A DNA stretch of 64,000 bases. Source: Micromonospora thermarum. GTDB lineage: Bacteria > Actinomycetota > Actinomycetes > Mycobacteriales > Micromonosporaceae. The translations under genes were made by a program, and so were the position numbers. Below the pieces are notes generated by a model. That model saw only the letters and a list, made by a program, of their open reading frames with translations. It ran no database searches and was not told where the DNA came from. Positions within the stretch are counted from its first letter, which is position 1; each line of letters opens with the position of its first letter. The stretch spans positions 62,001-126,000 of the forward strand of contig NZ_JAATEO010000013.1 of the NCBI RefSeq assembly GCF_012034245.1. The letters are read 5' to 3'. This document shows positions 41,397 through 50,832 of this stretch, piece after piece.

Positions 41397-41816
41397 TCAG
41401 GCCGTCTCGGCGTCGGCGCGGACCGGCTCGGTGTCGGCGACCTGCTGGTCGTCCGACTGCTGCCCGGTGTCGCGCAGGTGCTTGTTGTGCCGGGGCTCCT
41501 GGCGGGTCTTCGCGTCGTTCAGGCGGCGCCGCAGGTCGTCCCGCACATCGTTGAGCGCGGCGTGCAGATCCTCCTCGGCGGAGGTGGTGACGATCTTCTG
41601 CCGGCCGGCGATCCAGCACTCCAGGGTGACCTTCTGGCCCTTGGCCGCGCGGTCCTTGACCGACACCTCGAGCTCGGTGGCGTCGGCGTGGAAGCCGGCC
41701 AGCCGGGCGTCGAGCGTGGCGAACTGCTCGGCTATCCCGGCCTGGTCGCCCTGCGAGAAGCCCGCCCCGACGCGCAGGCACTCGGCGACGGTGGCCGGGT
41801 TCGTCACGGCGCTCAT
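41397..41816 (-). CDS. HPF/RaiA-family ribosome-associated protein
   Basis: A 139-residue protein whose core (FATLDARLAGFHADATELEVSVKDRAAKGQKVTLECWIAGRQKIVTTSAEEDLHAALNDVRDDLRRRLNDAK) matches the S30AE fold: beta-alpha-beta-beta-beta-alpha with the closing AxxxxxxxLxRQL-like helix. Such proteins bind the 30S decoding site in stationary phase. It lacks the long C-terminal dimerisation domain of actinobacterial long HPF, so it is a short-form paralogue. ATG 41816 overlaps the stop of a 13-residue upstream frame by 4 bp; the local Shine-Dalgarno is poor, so coupling may matter. Confidence 0.75.
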   Translation of the reverse strand: MSAVTNPATVAECLRVGAGFSQGDQAGIAEQFATLDARLAGFHADATELEVSVKDRAAKGQKVTLECWIAGRQKIVTTSAEEDLHAALNDVRDDLRRRLNDAKTRQEPRHNKHLRDTGQQSDDQQVADTEPVRADAETA

Positions 41817-41854
41817 CGCTGGACCCGCCGGGTGCCGGTGGTGGTCGTCGTCAT
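41813..41854 (-). CDS. Possible upstream short frame coupled to the HPF-type gene
   Basis: ATG 41854 opens a 14-codon frame encoding MTTTTTGTRRVQR, ending in a TGA that overlaps the ATG at 41816. A GAAAGG stands about 10 nt upstream. The five consecutive Thr codons are striking, but real translation is unproven. Confidence 0.35.
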   Translation of the reverse strand: MTTTTTGTRRVQR

Positions 41855-42125
41855 GATCGCTGACCTTTCGTTCGGGGTGCTGTGCCTTGATCAAAGCCAT
41901 ACCCAACGGCTTCCGTTCCGGAACGTGATCGATCCCGCGGCTGGCCTTCGCCGCCACCACCCGGCCGGCGGCCCTAGCACACCGGGGCCTTGATCAGGTT
42001 GTTGTCCACAGGCGGCGTCGCTGTCCACAGGTCGACGCTCCGGGGTCGCGGTGGACGCGGTCGGCGGCCAGGCTCGGTCCCGAGTCGACTCGCTGATGGC
42101 AAGCCCGATCTCCCCTGGAGGGACG
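41817..42125. other. Divergent intergenic region between HPF-type gene and ssb
   Basis: About 309 bp. Contains the short frame at 41813-41854 on the minus strand, TATGGCT as a possible -10 for the HPF-type gene, and two DnaA boxes nearer ssb. Confidence 0.55.
42002..42029 (+). promoter_or_regulatory. Two DnaA boxes upstream of ssb
   Basis: TTGTCCACA (42002-42010) is the high-GC actinobacterial DnaA box consensus; CTGTCCACA (42021-42029) differs in the first base. They are in the same orientation, 10 nt apart, about 100 bp before the ssb ATG. Confidence 0.65.
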
Positions 42126-43019
42126 ATGTTCGACACCTACGTGACGATCGTGGGCAACGTGCTCACCACACCCGAGTGGCGGCGTACCACCCAGAGCCAG
42201 ACCCTGGTGGCCAACTTCAAGGTCGCCTCCACCGCCCGCCGGCTGGACCGCGACAGCGGGCGCTGGGTCGACGGAAACAGCCTCCGCGTCCGCGTGAACT
42301 GCTGGCGGAAGCTCGCCGAGGGCGTGGCCGCCTCGGTGATGGTCGGCGACCCGGTGATCGTGTGCGGGCGGCTCTACACCCGCGACTGGACCGACGACGC
42401 CGGCAACCACCGCACCCTCTACGAGCTGGAGGCCGTCGCCGTGGGGCACGACCTCTCCCGGGGGCGCGGCCGGTTCCTGCGCAACCGTCCGACGAGGGCG
42501 ACAAGCGCCGTGGAGGACGCCGAGGCCGAGCAGCGCGTCCACGGCGAGCCGACCGAGCCGGTGCCGCCCGCCGAGGCCCCGGCCCTGCTCGACCACCAGC
42601 CGCTCGACGACGACTTCGAGATGCCCGAGTTCGCGGCGGCGCGGGCCCGGTCGGGGTCGCTGAGCTTCAGCCTGGTGGACCCGCTGGACGGTCCGCTGGA
42701 GGCTTCGCCGGGCGACTCCGGCCCGGAGGACGACGAGCCCGACCTGACCGACGAATCCGGCGACGGTGCGATCCCGGCCGGTGCTCCCGACCGGAGCCCG
42801 GGTGGGACCGACCTGCTCGGCGGGACCGACCTGCTCGGCGGGACCGACCTGCTCGGCGGGACCGACCTGCTCGGCGGGGCGGACCTGGTCGGGGAGCCGG
42901 GCCTGATCGAGGAGGCGGACGGGGTCGGCGAGACGGACCGGGTCGGCGGGTCCGAGGCCGGGCCGGTGGCTGGCGGCCGGGGCCGGCGAAGCCGCGGCCG
43001 GGCGCCGACGCCGGCCTGA
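42126..43019 (+). CDS. ssb: Single-stranded DNA-binding protein paralogue with a long repeat-bearing tail
   Basis: A 297-residue protein. Residues 1-115 are the OB fold of SSB: MFDTYVTIVGNVLTTPEWRRTTQSQTLVANFKVASTARRLDRDSGRWVDGNSLRVRVNCWRKLAEGVAASVMVGDPVIVCGRLYTRDW. The tail is acidic, with four exact GGTDLL repeats (residues about 228-251) and a degenerate fifth, and ends GRRSRGRAPTPA. The conserved DDDIPF-like tip that recruits partner proteins is absent. So this is not the housekeeping SSB; it resembles stress or competence-type SSB paralogues. ATG 42126 has TGGAGGGA upstream. It follows two DnaA boxes. Confidence 0.85.
   Translation: MFDTYVTIVGNVLTTPEWRRTTQSQTLVANFKVASTARRLDRDSGRWVDGNSLRVRVNCWRKLAEGVAASVMVGDPVIVCGRLYTRDWTDDAGNHRTLYELEAVAVGHDLSRGRGRFLRNRPTRATSAVEDAEAEQRVHGEPTEPVPPAEAPALLDHQPLDDDFEMPEFAAARARSGSLSFSLVDPLDGPLEASPGDSGPEDDEPDLTDESGDGAIPAGAPDRSPGGTDLLGGTDLLGGTDLLGGTDLLGGADLVGEPGLIEEADGVGETDRVGGSEAGPVAGGRGRRSRGRAPTPA
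42804..42875 (+). repeat. 18-bp in-frame tandem repeat in the ssb tail
   Basis: Four exact copies of GGGACCGACCTGCTCGGC, each encoding GTDLLG, followed by a degenerate copy. Length changes would stay in frame. Confidence 0.95.
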
Positions 43020-43029
43020 CCGGGGTCGG

Positions 43030-43110
43030 CTCTGCCTGGTGGCGGGCTCTGCGTGGTGGCCGCTCTGCCCGGTGACGGCTCGGCCCGGTGACGGCTCTGC
43101 CCGTGGGCTG
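43030..43110. repeat. Imperfect 16-17 bp tandem repeat
   Basis: Five imperfect copies of a CTCTGCCCGGTGACGG-like unit just after the ssb stop. The last copy forms one arm of a terminator hairpin. Confidence 0.75.
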
Positions 43111-43127
43111 TGTCCGGGGGCAGAGCC
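43093..43127 (+). terminator. Hairpin terminator after ssb
   Basis: GGCTCTGCCC (43093-43102) pairs with GGGCAGAGCC (43118-43127), a perfect 10-bp stem. The rest of the 378-bp gap to cobD holds the tandem repeats, no B12 box, and the cobD -10 box. Confidence 0.65.
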
Positions 43128-43370
43128 GCGCCTGGCCGCTGGTGCGACGGGGGCGGGGTGGCGGTGGCTGACGGCCGTCACCCCGAGCGCAGACGGGCGG
43201 GCCGGGCTCTGGGCGGTCGTCACGATCGGATACGCCTCAGCGGCGGTCGTGGCGGCATGTCGAGTCGGTGGGACGTGTCCGATCACGGGCGGCCGGTGCG
43301 GCGCCCGGTGGCAGTCACGGAACGTGATGGGCGGGGGCGGTGGGCGGGAGGGGGAGGGGTGGGGCTCGGT

Positions 43371-43376
43371 TAGGCT
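43371..43376 (+). promoter_or_regulatory. Candidate -10 box TAGGCT of cobD
   Basis: TAGGCT about 15-21 nt before the cobD start, leaving a very short leader with GGAGG. Confidence 0.55.
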
Positions 43377-43397
43377 GGCCGGCCGGAGGTGATGCCG

Positions 43398-44504
43398 GTG
43401 CGGCAGGCGACGCCGGTGGCGACCGCGGCGGGACTGGTTGCGGGCTACGCCCTGGATGCCCTGGTCGGCGACCCCCGCCGGTGGCACCCCGTGGCGGGGT
43501 TCGGCCGCGCGGCCGGTGCCCTGGAACGGCGGATCTACCGGCCCGAGCGGACGGCCGGGGCGGCGTACGCGGCGTTGGCGGTGGGCGTGCCGGTGCTGCT
43601 CGGGGCGGCGGCGACGGTCGCCACCCGGCGGCGGCCGTTGGCCCGCGCCGCCCTGGTGGCTGCCGGCACGTGGACCGTGCTGGGTGGGCGTACCCTGCGG
43701 CACGAGGCCACGGTGATGGGCCGGACGCTGCGCGACGGCGACCTGCCGGGGGCCCGGCAGCGCCTCGGTCACCTGTGCGGGCGGGACCCGTCGGCGCTGG
43801 ACGAGCCCGAGCTGGCGCGCGCCACCGTCGAGTCGGTCGCTGAGAACACCTCCGACGCGGTCGTCGCTCCCCTCTTCTGGGGCGCGGTCGCCGGCCTGCC
43901 CGGCCTGCTGGGCTACCGCGCGGCGAACACGCTCGACGCGATGGTCGGCCACCGCTCGCCCCGGTACGCCCGGTTCGGGACGCCGGCCGCGCGCCTCGAC
44001 GACCTGCTGAATCTCGTCCCGTCCCGGTTGACCGGGCTGCTGACGGTGGCCGTCGCCCCGGTGGCGCACGGCGACCGGGCGCGGACCTGGCGGATCTGGC
44101 GCCGTGATCGCGACGACCACCCCAGCCCCAACGCGGGGCAGTGCGAGGCGGCGATGGCCGGGGCGCTGGGCGTCCGGCTCGGCGGTCGCAACGTCTACTT
44201 CGGCCGTTCCGAGGTGCGCCCCTTCCTCGGCGACGGGCCGCGGCCCGAGGCCCGCCACCTGCCCCGGGCCGCCCGGATCTCCGGTGCGGTGGGGCTCGCC
44301 GCGCTCGGGCTCGCGGCGGCGTACCCGCTGACCGTCGGCCGGCTGCTCGGTGCCGCCGGCCGGCGGCTCACGGCGGGACTGGGCGCCCCGAGCGGTCGGG
44401 TCACGGGTGCCGCCGGCCGCCGGCTCGCGGCGGGGCTCGCCGACCGGGCCGGCCGGGTCGCGGTGGGTCCGGGTCGCACGAGCGGCCGGGGGAGTGGGCG
44501 GTGA
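43398..44504 (+). CDS. cobD: Adenosylcobinamide-phosphate synthase
   Basis: CobD/CbiB joins aminopropanol (or its phosphate) to adenosylcobyric acid, an inner-membrane step of cobalamin synthesis. A 368-residue protein with several hydrophobic segments and family motifs: [23 protein letters not shown] at the start, [65 protein letters not shown], and [22 protein letters not shown]. The last 60 residues are a repeated AAGRRL.AGL tail not found in the core family. Starts ATG 43392 and GTG 43398 are both possible; GGAGG at 43385-43389 spaces better with 43398. Overlaps cobQ by 4 bp. Confidence 0.9.
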   Translation: MRQATPVATAAGLVAGYALDALVGDPRRWHPVAGFGRAAGALERRIYRPERTAGAAYAALAVGVPVLLGAAATVATRRRPLARAALVAAGTWTVLGGRTLRHEATVMGRTLRDGDLPGARQRLGHLCGRDPSALDEPELARATVESVAENTSDAVVAPLFWGAVAGLPGLLGYRAANTLDAMVGHRSPRYARFGTPAARLDDLLNLVPSRLTGLLTVAVAPVAHGDRARTWRIWRRDRDDHPSPNAGQCEAAMAGALGVRLGGRNVYFGRSEVRPFLGDGPRPEARHLPRAARISGAVGLAALGLAAAYPLTVGRLLGAAGRRLTAGLGAPSGRVTGAAGRRLAAGLADRAGRVAVGPGRTSGRGSGR

Positions 44505-46042
44505 GCGGCGGCCTGCTGGTCGCCGGCACCACGTCCGACGCGGGCAAGAGCGTGCTCACCGCCGGCATCTGCCGCTGGCTGCACCGGCGGGGCGTGAAGG
44601 TCGCGCCGTTCAAGGCGCAGAACATGTCGAACAACTCGGCCGTGGTGGTCGGCCCGGACGGGCGCGGCGGCGAGATCGGGCGCGCGCAGGCCATGCAGGC
44701 TGCGGCCTGCGGTCTCGCCCCGGACCTGCGGTTCAACCCGGTGCTGCTCAAGCCGGGCAGCGACCTCGCCAGCCAGGTCGTGCTGCTGGGCGAGGCCGTG
44801 GACACGATCACGGCCGGCACCTTCCGGCAGTTGCGGCCCCGCCTCGCCGAGACCGCGTACGCGGCACTGGCCGAGCTGCGGGCGGCGTATGACGTGGTGA
44901 TCTGCGAGGGGGCGGGCAGCCCGGCGGAGATCAACCTGCGGGCCGGCGACTACGTCAACATGGGGCTGGCCCGGCACGCCGGCCTGCCCACGATCGTGGT
45001 CGGTGACATCGACCGCGGCGGTGTGTTCGCCTCGATGTTCGGCACCGTCGCCCTGCTCGACCCGGACGACCAGGCCCTGGTCGCCGGCTTCGTCATCAAC
45101 AAGTTCCGGGGCGACCTCGGGCTGCTCCAGCCGGGGCTGGACATGCTGCGCCAGGTCACCGGCCGCCCCACGTACGGGGTGCTGCCGTGGGCGCTCGACC
45201 TCTGGCTGGACGCGGAGGACTCGCTCGCCTACGGGCGGGTGCTGGGCCGTCCGGCCGGCCCGCGCGGCGACGAGTGGCTGGACGTGGCCGTGGTCCGGCT
45301 GCCCCGGATCAGCAACGCCACCGACGTCGAGGCGCTCGCCACGGAGCCCGGCGTCCGGGTGCGCCTCACCGTCGAGCCGGCCGAACTCGCCGCCGCCGAC
45401 CTGGTCGTCCTGCCCGGTTCGAAGTCGACCGTGGCGGACCTGGCCTGGCTGCGGGAGACCGGGCTCGCCGACGCGGTGCTGGCCCACGCCGGTGCCGGCC
45501 GCCCCCTGCTCGGCGTCTGCGGCGGGTTCCAGATGCTCGGCCGTGCGATCCACGACCCGGTGGAGAGCCGTCGGGGCAGCGTGCCCGGCCTCGGCCTGCT
45601 GCCGATCGAGGTCACCTTCGACCCGCGCAAGACCGTGCGCCAGTCGGCCGGCACGGCGTGGGACGGCGTCCCGGTCCACGGCTACGAGATCCACCACGGG
45701 TACGTCTCGTCCGCCGACCCGGACCTCACCCCGCTGCTCGCGTACGCGGACGGCACCGGCGAGGGCGCGGTGACCGGCGGGGTGTACGGGACGCACTGGC
45801 ACGGTGCGTTCGAGTCGGACGCCTTCCGCCGCCGATTCCTGACCGAGGTGGCCCGCCAGGCCGGGCGGGCCGGCTTCCGCGTCGCCCCGGACACCTCCTT
45901 CGCCGCCGCCCGGGAACGCTCGCTGGACCTGCTCGGCGACCTCGTCGAGGAGCACCTCGACACGGACGCCCTGTGGCGCCTCATCGAGTCCGGCCCGCCG
46001 GCCGACCTCCCGTTCATCCCACCCGGCGCCCCCACCGCCTGA
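44501..46042 (+). CDS. cobQ: Cobyric acid synthase
   Basis: CobQ/CbiP amidates adenosylcobyrinic acid a,c-diamide at four positions using glutamine and ATP. A 513-residue protein: an N-terminal dethiobiotin-synthetase-like ATPase ([68 protein letters not shown]) and a C-terminal class I glutamine amidotransferase with Cys340 ([12 protein letters not shown]) and His434 (GTHWHGAFE). The GTG start lies inside the cobD stop. All catalytic residues are present, in contrast to the CobB homologue at 51.8 kb. Followed by the second 74-bp palindromic element. Confidence 0.95.
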   Translation: MSGGLLVAGTTSDAGKSVLTAGICRWLHRRGVKVAPFKAQNMSNNSAVVVGPDGRGGEIGRAQAMQAAACGLAPDLRFNPVLLKPGSDLASQVVLLGEAVDTITAGTFRQLRPRLAETAYAALAELRAAYDVVICEGAGSPAEINLRAGDYVNMGLARHAGLPTIVVGDIDRGGVFASMFGTVALLDPDDQALVAGFVINKFRGDLGLLQPGLDMLRQVTGRPTYGVLPWALDLWLDAEDSLAYGRVLGRPAGPRGDEWLDVAVVRLPRISNATDVEALATEPGVRVRLTVEPAELAAADLVVLPGSKSTVADLAWLRETGLADAVLAHAGAGRPLLGVCGGFQMLGRAIHDPVESRRGSVPGLGLLPIEVTFDPRKTVRQSAGTAWDGVPVHGYEIHHGYVSSADPDLTPLLAYADGTGEGAVTGGVYGTHWHGAFESDAFRRRFLTEVARQAGRAGFRVAPDTSFAAARERSLDLLGDLVEEHLDTDALWRLIESGPPADLPFIPPGAPTA

Positions 46043-46086
46043 CCCCGTACCGGGCCGCACGCCGGGGTGCCTCGCCCCCTCGACTC

Positions 46087-46160
46087 CGCGATCTTGCACT
46101 TCCTGCCCGGACCAATGCCCGCAGAAGGGGCATATGAAGGGCCGAAAGTGCAAGATCGCG
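46087..46160. repeat. 74-bp palindromic intergenic element, copy 2
   Basis: Outer arms CGCGATCTTGCA (46087-46098) and TGCAAGATCGCG (46149-46160), inner TTCCTGCCC against GGGCCGAAA. Same length and ends as copy 1 at 28661-28734. Lies between convergent cobQ and rhodanese genes. Confidence 0.88.
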
Positions 46161-46175
46161 GAAGGGTGGGGCGGG

Positions 46176-46577
46176 TCAGTAGCGGATGTCGGCGGGGCGG
46201 TCGGACATGGGGAGTCCGGCTTGCTGCCACGCCTCCACGCCGCCGATGACGTCGGTGGCGCGGTGCAGGCCGAGCGCCCGCAGGCTCGCCACCGCCAGGC
46301 TGGAGCTGTAGCCCTGGCGGCACACCAGCACGATCTTCAGGTCGTACCCGGTGGCCTCGGGGATCCGCCAGGCGCTCGCCGGGTCCAGCCGCCACTCCAG
46401 GATCGTGCGGTCGATGACGATCGCGCCGGGCAGGTCGCCCTGCTCCCGCCGCTGCGCGTCGGAGCGGGTGTCGATCAGCAACGCCCCGGTACGGACCGCC
46501 TCGACCGCCTGGTGCGGGGTCAGCCGGCGCACCCCGGCCCGGGCCTGTTCCAGCAGGGCGTCGACGCCCGGACTCAT
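46176..46577 (-). CDS. Rhodanese-like protein
   Basis: A 133-residue single-domain rhodanese. RLTPHQAVEAVRTGALLIDTRSDAQRREQGDLPGAIVIDRTILEWRLDP is the first half; the active-site loop is LVCRQGYSSSLAVASLRALG with the catalytic Cys, and GGVEAWQQAGLP the ending. It should transfer sulfane sulfur. Start is uncertain (ATG 46577 or GTG 46592); no clear Shine-Dalgarno. Confidence 0.85.
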   Translation of the reverse strand: MSPGVDALLEQARAGVRRLTPHQAVEAVRTGALLIDTRSDAQRREQGDLPGAIVIDRTILEWRLDPASAWRIPEATGYDLKIVLVCRQGYSSSLAVASLRALGLHRATDVIGGVEAWQQAGLPMSDRPADIRY

Positions 46578-46700
46578 CACGCTGTGGGACACGAGCCGAT
46601 CATCCCGCCCGGCCCCCTGCTCCGCCGCCCGAACGGTCCGGCTGCCCACCACGACCGCCCGAACGGGCGACGGGCCGCCGGTCGCCCCGGCGCCGCCCGC

Positions 46701-46706
46701 TACGGT
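46701..46706 (+). promoter_or_regulatory. -10 box TACGGT, leaderless
   Basis: TACGGT ends 6 nt before GTG 46713. Confidence 0.6.
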
Positions 46707-46712
46707 CGGCGC

Positions 46713-47369
46713 GTGGAGGTGGCGGTGCTGGAGGCGTACGCCCAGCTGGCGCGCCGGGTGCGGGCGGCCCCGGCGCGGTTGGGACGGACCCGGCTGGTGG
46801 CCGTCGACGGGCCGAGCGGCGCGGGCAAGAGCTGGTTCACGGCGCGGCTCGCGGACGCCCTCGCCGAGTTGCCCGGCGGCGCGCGGCCGCCCGTGGTGCA
46901 CACCGACGACCTGCTCGACGGCTGGGACGACCAGCTCACCTTCTGGTCCCGCCTGGAGGAGTGCGTCCTCGCGCCGGTCCGTGAGGGCCGGCCGGGGGCG
47001 TACCGGCGGTACAGCTGGGTCCGCCGGGACTTCCTGCCCCGCCCGGTGCCGGTGCCGGTGGCGCCGGTGCTCCTCGTGGAGGGGGTGAGCGCGGCGCGCG
47101 CCGCGGCCGTGCCGGACCTGAGCCTGGCGGTGTTCGTCACCGCCCCGCCGGAGCTGCGGCTCACCCGCGCGGTGGCGCGGGACGGCCCGGGCATCCTCCC
47201 GGAGCTGCGCCGCTGGCACACGGGCGAGCGGGCCCACTTCGCCGCCGACGGCACCGAGGAACGGGCGGACCTGGTGGTCGACGGGGCGCCGGACCTGCCG
47301 CACGACCGGTCCCGCTACTACCTGCGGCGGGGCGGCCCGGGTAAGGCCGGAATACGATGCCGGTCATGA
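46713..47369 (+). CDS. Uridine-kinase-like P-loop NTPase
   Basis: A 218-residue P-loop protein with Walker A GPSGAGKSWFTARLADAL near residue 35, the acidic strand PPVVHTDDLLDGWDDQLTFW (uridine-kinase-like DDF region) and VLLVEGVSAARAA as Walker B-like strand. The shape matches AAA-type nucleoside or small-molecule kinases annotated as uridine kinase-like in actinobacteria. Substrate unknown. Its stop overlaps the M20 peptidase start by 4 bp, though the latter also has its own -10 box. Confidence 0.78.
   Translation: MEVAVLEAYAQLARRVRAAPARLGRTRLVAVDGPSGAGKSWFTARLADALAELPGGARPPVVHTDDLLDGWDDQLTFWSRLEECVLAPVREGRPGAYRRYSWVRRDFLPRPVPVPVAPVLLVEGVSAARAAAVPDLSLAVFVTAPPELRLTRAVARDGPGILPELRRWHTGERAHFAADGTEERADLVVDGAPDLPHDRSRYYLRRGGPGKAGIRCRS
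47353..47358 (+). promoter_or_regulatory. -10 box TACGAT of the M20 peptidase gene
   Basis: TACGAT ends exactly 7 nt before ATG 47366, inside the end of the upstream kinase gene. It distinguishes this ATG from the in-frame ATG at 47357. Confidence 0.62.
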
Positions 47370-48727
47370 CCACACCGATCATGTCCGAGTCCGACCTGCG
47401 GGCCGCCGTCGAGCGGGAACTGCCCGGCGTCCGCGCCGACCTCGAACGTCTCGTCCGCATCCCCGGCATCGCGTTCGAGGGCTTCGACCACTCGCACGTC
47501 GAGCGTTCCGCCGAGGCGGTCGCCGAGCTGCTGCGGGGCTGCGGCCTCGACGTGAAGATCGTGCGTGCTGGCGGCCAGCCGGCCGTGATCGGGACGAAGC
47601 CGGCCCCGCCCGGCGCGCCGACGGTGCTGCTCTACGCCCACCACGACGTGCAGCCGGTCGGCGACCTGTCGCTGTGGGAGTCCGACCCGTTCGAGCCGGT
47701 CGAGCGGGACGGTCGGCTCTACGGCCGCGGCGCGGCCGACGACAAGGCCGGCATCATGGCGCACATCGCGGCGCTGCGGGCGTTCGGCGACGCGCTCCCG
47801 GTCGGCGTGGCGCTCTTCATCGAGGGCGAGGAGGAGTACGGCTCCGACTCGCTGGAGCAGCTGCTCGCCGAGCACCGCGACGAGATCGCCGCCGACGTGA
47901 TCGTGATCGCCGACTCCGGCAACTGGGACGTCGGCGTACCGGCGCTGACCACCTCGCTGCGCGGCATCGTCAACTGCTTCGTGGAGGTGCGCACCCTCGA
48001 CCACGCCGTACACAGCGGCATGTTCGGCGGCGCGGTGCCGGACGCGCTCACCGCGCTGGTCCGGCTGCTCGCCACCCTGCATGACGACGCCGGTGACGTT
48101 GCCGTCGACGGCCTGGTCCGCCGGGAGATCGCGAACGTGGACTACCCCACGCACCGGTTCCGTGCCGAGGCTGGGCTGGCCGAGGGCGTGCAGTTCATCG
48201 GCACCGGCCGGATCACCGACCGGCTCTGGAACAAGCCGGCCCTCGCGGTGCTCGGCGTGGACGCGCCGGCCACCGGCGAGGCGCCGAACGCCCTGGTTCC
48301 GGCCGCGAAGGCCAAGCTGAGCGTGCGGCTCGCGCCGGGCGACGAACCCAACCGGGCGTACGCGGCGCTGCGCGCCCACCTGGAGAAGCACGCCCCGTGG
48401 GGCGCCCAGGTGACGGTGACCTTCGAGCACGACGGCGACCCGTGCGTCATCGACGCCTCCGGCCCGATGTTCGACGCCGCCCGCTCGGCGTTCCGGACCG
48501 CCTGGAACGGGACCGACCCGGTGGACATGGGCGTCGGCGGATCGATCCCGTTCATCGCCACGTTCCAGGAGATGTTCCCGGCCGCCGCGATCCTGGTGAC
48601 CGGCGTGGAGGACCCGCACGCCCGGGCCCACGGCCCGAACGAGAGCCTGCACCTCGGCGAGTTCGCCCGGGTCTGTCTCGCCGAGGCGCTGCTGCTGCGC
48701 AACGTGGCCGAAGCGGCTCGCGGGTGA
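47366..48727 (+). CDS. M20 family dipeptidase
   Basis: A 453-residue zinc peptidase of the M20/M25/M40 family. Metal ligands and catalytic residues are in LLYAHHDVQPVGDLSLWESDPFEP (His and Asp), GRGAADDKAGIMAHIAALR (bridging Asp), IEGEEEYGS (catalytic Glu and ligand), DSGNWD and, near the C-terminus, GPNESLHLGEF (His). The dimerisation lid lies in the middle. It should cleave dipeptides. No signal peptide, so cytosolic. Confidence 0.92.
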   Translation: MTTPIMSESDLRAAVERELPGVRADLERLVRIPGIAFEGFDHSHVERSAEAVAELLRGCGLDVKIVRAGGQPAVIGTKPAPPGAPTVLLYAHHDVQPVGDLSLWESDPFEPVERDGRLYGRGAADDKAGIMAHIAALRAFGDALPVGVALFIEGEEEYGSDSLEQLLAEHRDEIAADVIVIADSGNWDVGVPALTTSLRGIVNCFVEVRTLDHAVHSGMFGGAVPDALTALVRLLATLHDDAGDVAVDGLVRREIANVDYPTHRFRAEAGLAEGVQFIGTGRITDRLWNKPALAVLGVDAPATGEAPNALVPAAKAKLSVRLAPGDEPNRAYAALRAHLEKHAPWGAQVTVTFEHDGDPCVIDASGPMFDAARSAFRTAWNGTDPVDMGVGGSIPFIATFQEMFPAAAILVTGVEDPHARAHGPNESLHLGEFARVCLAEALLLRNVAEAARG

Positions 48728-48806
48728 GCTGAGTCGAGCCGGGTGTCGGAACCGTAACTTCCTGGTCCATCTGGGAGTTTGCGGTGTGTCGGGCGCGGGG
48801 CTGTTA

Positions 48807-48812
48807 TAGCCT
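48807..48812 (+). promoter_or_regulatory. -10 box TAGCCT, leaderless
   Basis: TAGCCT (within TATAGCCT) ends exactly 7 nt before ATG 48820. Confidence 0.65.
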
Positions 48813-48819
48813 TTCGTAC

Positions 48820-49026
48820 ATGAGTACGAACGAGGTGATGGCCCGCCTGGAGGCCGCCGTCAGCGCTCTCGGGGACGTCGACGTCTCCGCGTGGTCCGAG
48901 GACACGCTCAAGGAACAGCTCGGTGAGCTGTCCGCCGCCCTGGTCGCGCTCGACTCGTTGCTGTCCCGGGTCGCCGACGAGGTGCGGGCCCGTGGCCTGC
49001 GCATCGAGGAGCCCGTCTCGGCCTGA
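48820..49026 (+). CDS. Small helical protein resembling a DUF222 N-terminus (68 aa)
   Basis: A 68-residue protein (VMARLEAAVSALGDVDVSAWSEDTLKEQLGELSAALVALDSLLSRVADEVRARGLRIEEP). The heptad-rich helices and the L..LDSLLSRVADEV pattern resemble the opening of DUF222 (13E12-type) proteins, which normally continue into a DUF222 core and an HNH nuclease; here a stop follows. Either a remnant or a free-standing regulator. Own -10 box supports expression. Confidence 0.6.
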   Translation: MSTNEVMARLEAAVSALGDVDVSAWSEDTLKEQLGELSAALVALDSLLSRVADEVRARGLRIEEPVSA

Positions 49027-49229
49027 CCCCGCGAGACCGGCGTTGACCGGCGCGTCCTGGCGGCGCGAACACCCGGCGCGGTCCTGACCGGGCGAGACCC
49101 GGGAGTGGCCTCGACGGCCGCGGCCTGGAGCGGCCCCGTTCTGCGCGCGGCCGCGAGCCGCCGGCGCCGGCGCGGTGGGTACGGACGGCCCGGGCACGGC
49201 AATGCCCGGGTGGTGTCGGGGGTGGCTGG

Positions 49230-49235
49230 CAGGAT
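49230..49235 (+). promoter_or_regulatory. Possible -10 box CAGGAT of ligB
   Basis: CAGGAT ends exactly 7 nt before GTG 49243; it favours this GTG over the in-frame ATG at 49234. Confidence 0.45.
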
Positions 49236-49242
49236 GGAGCCC

Positions 49243-50826
<1,584 letters not shown>

Positions 50827-50832
50827 CGGCGG

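Noticed and set aside
42804..42875. Tandem direct repeats that might suggest a CRISPR array
   Set aside because: No spacers; the units are contiguous, 18 bp long and in frame within ssb. No cas genes are in the window.
43020..43397. Cobalamin riboswitch before cobD
   Set aside because: No B12 box seen; the gap holds tandem repeats, a terminator and a -10 box.
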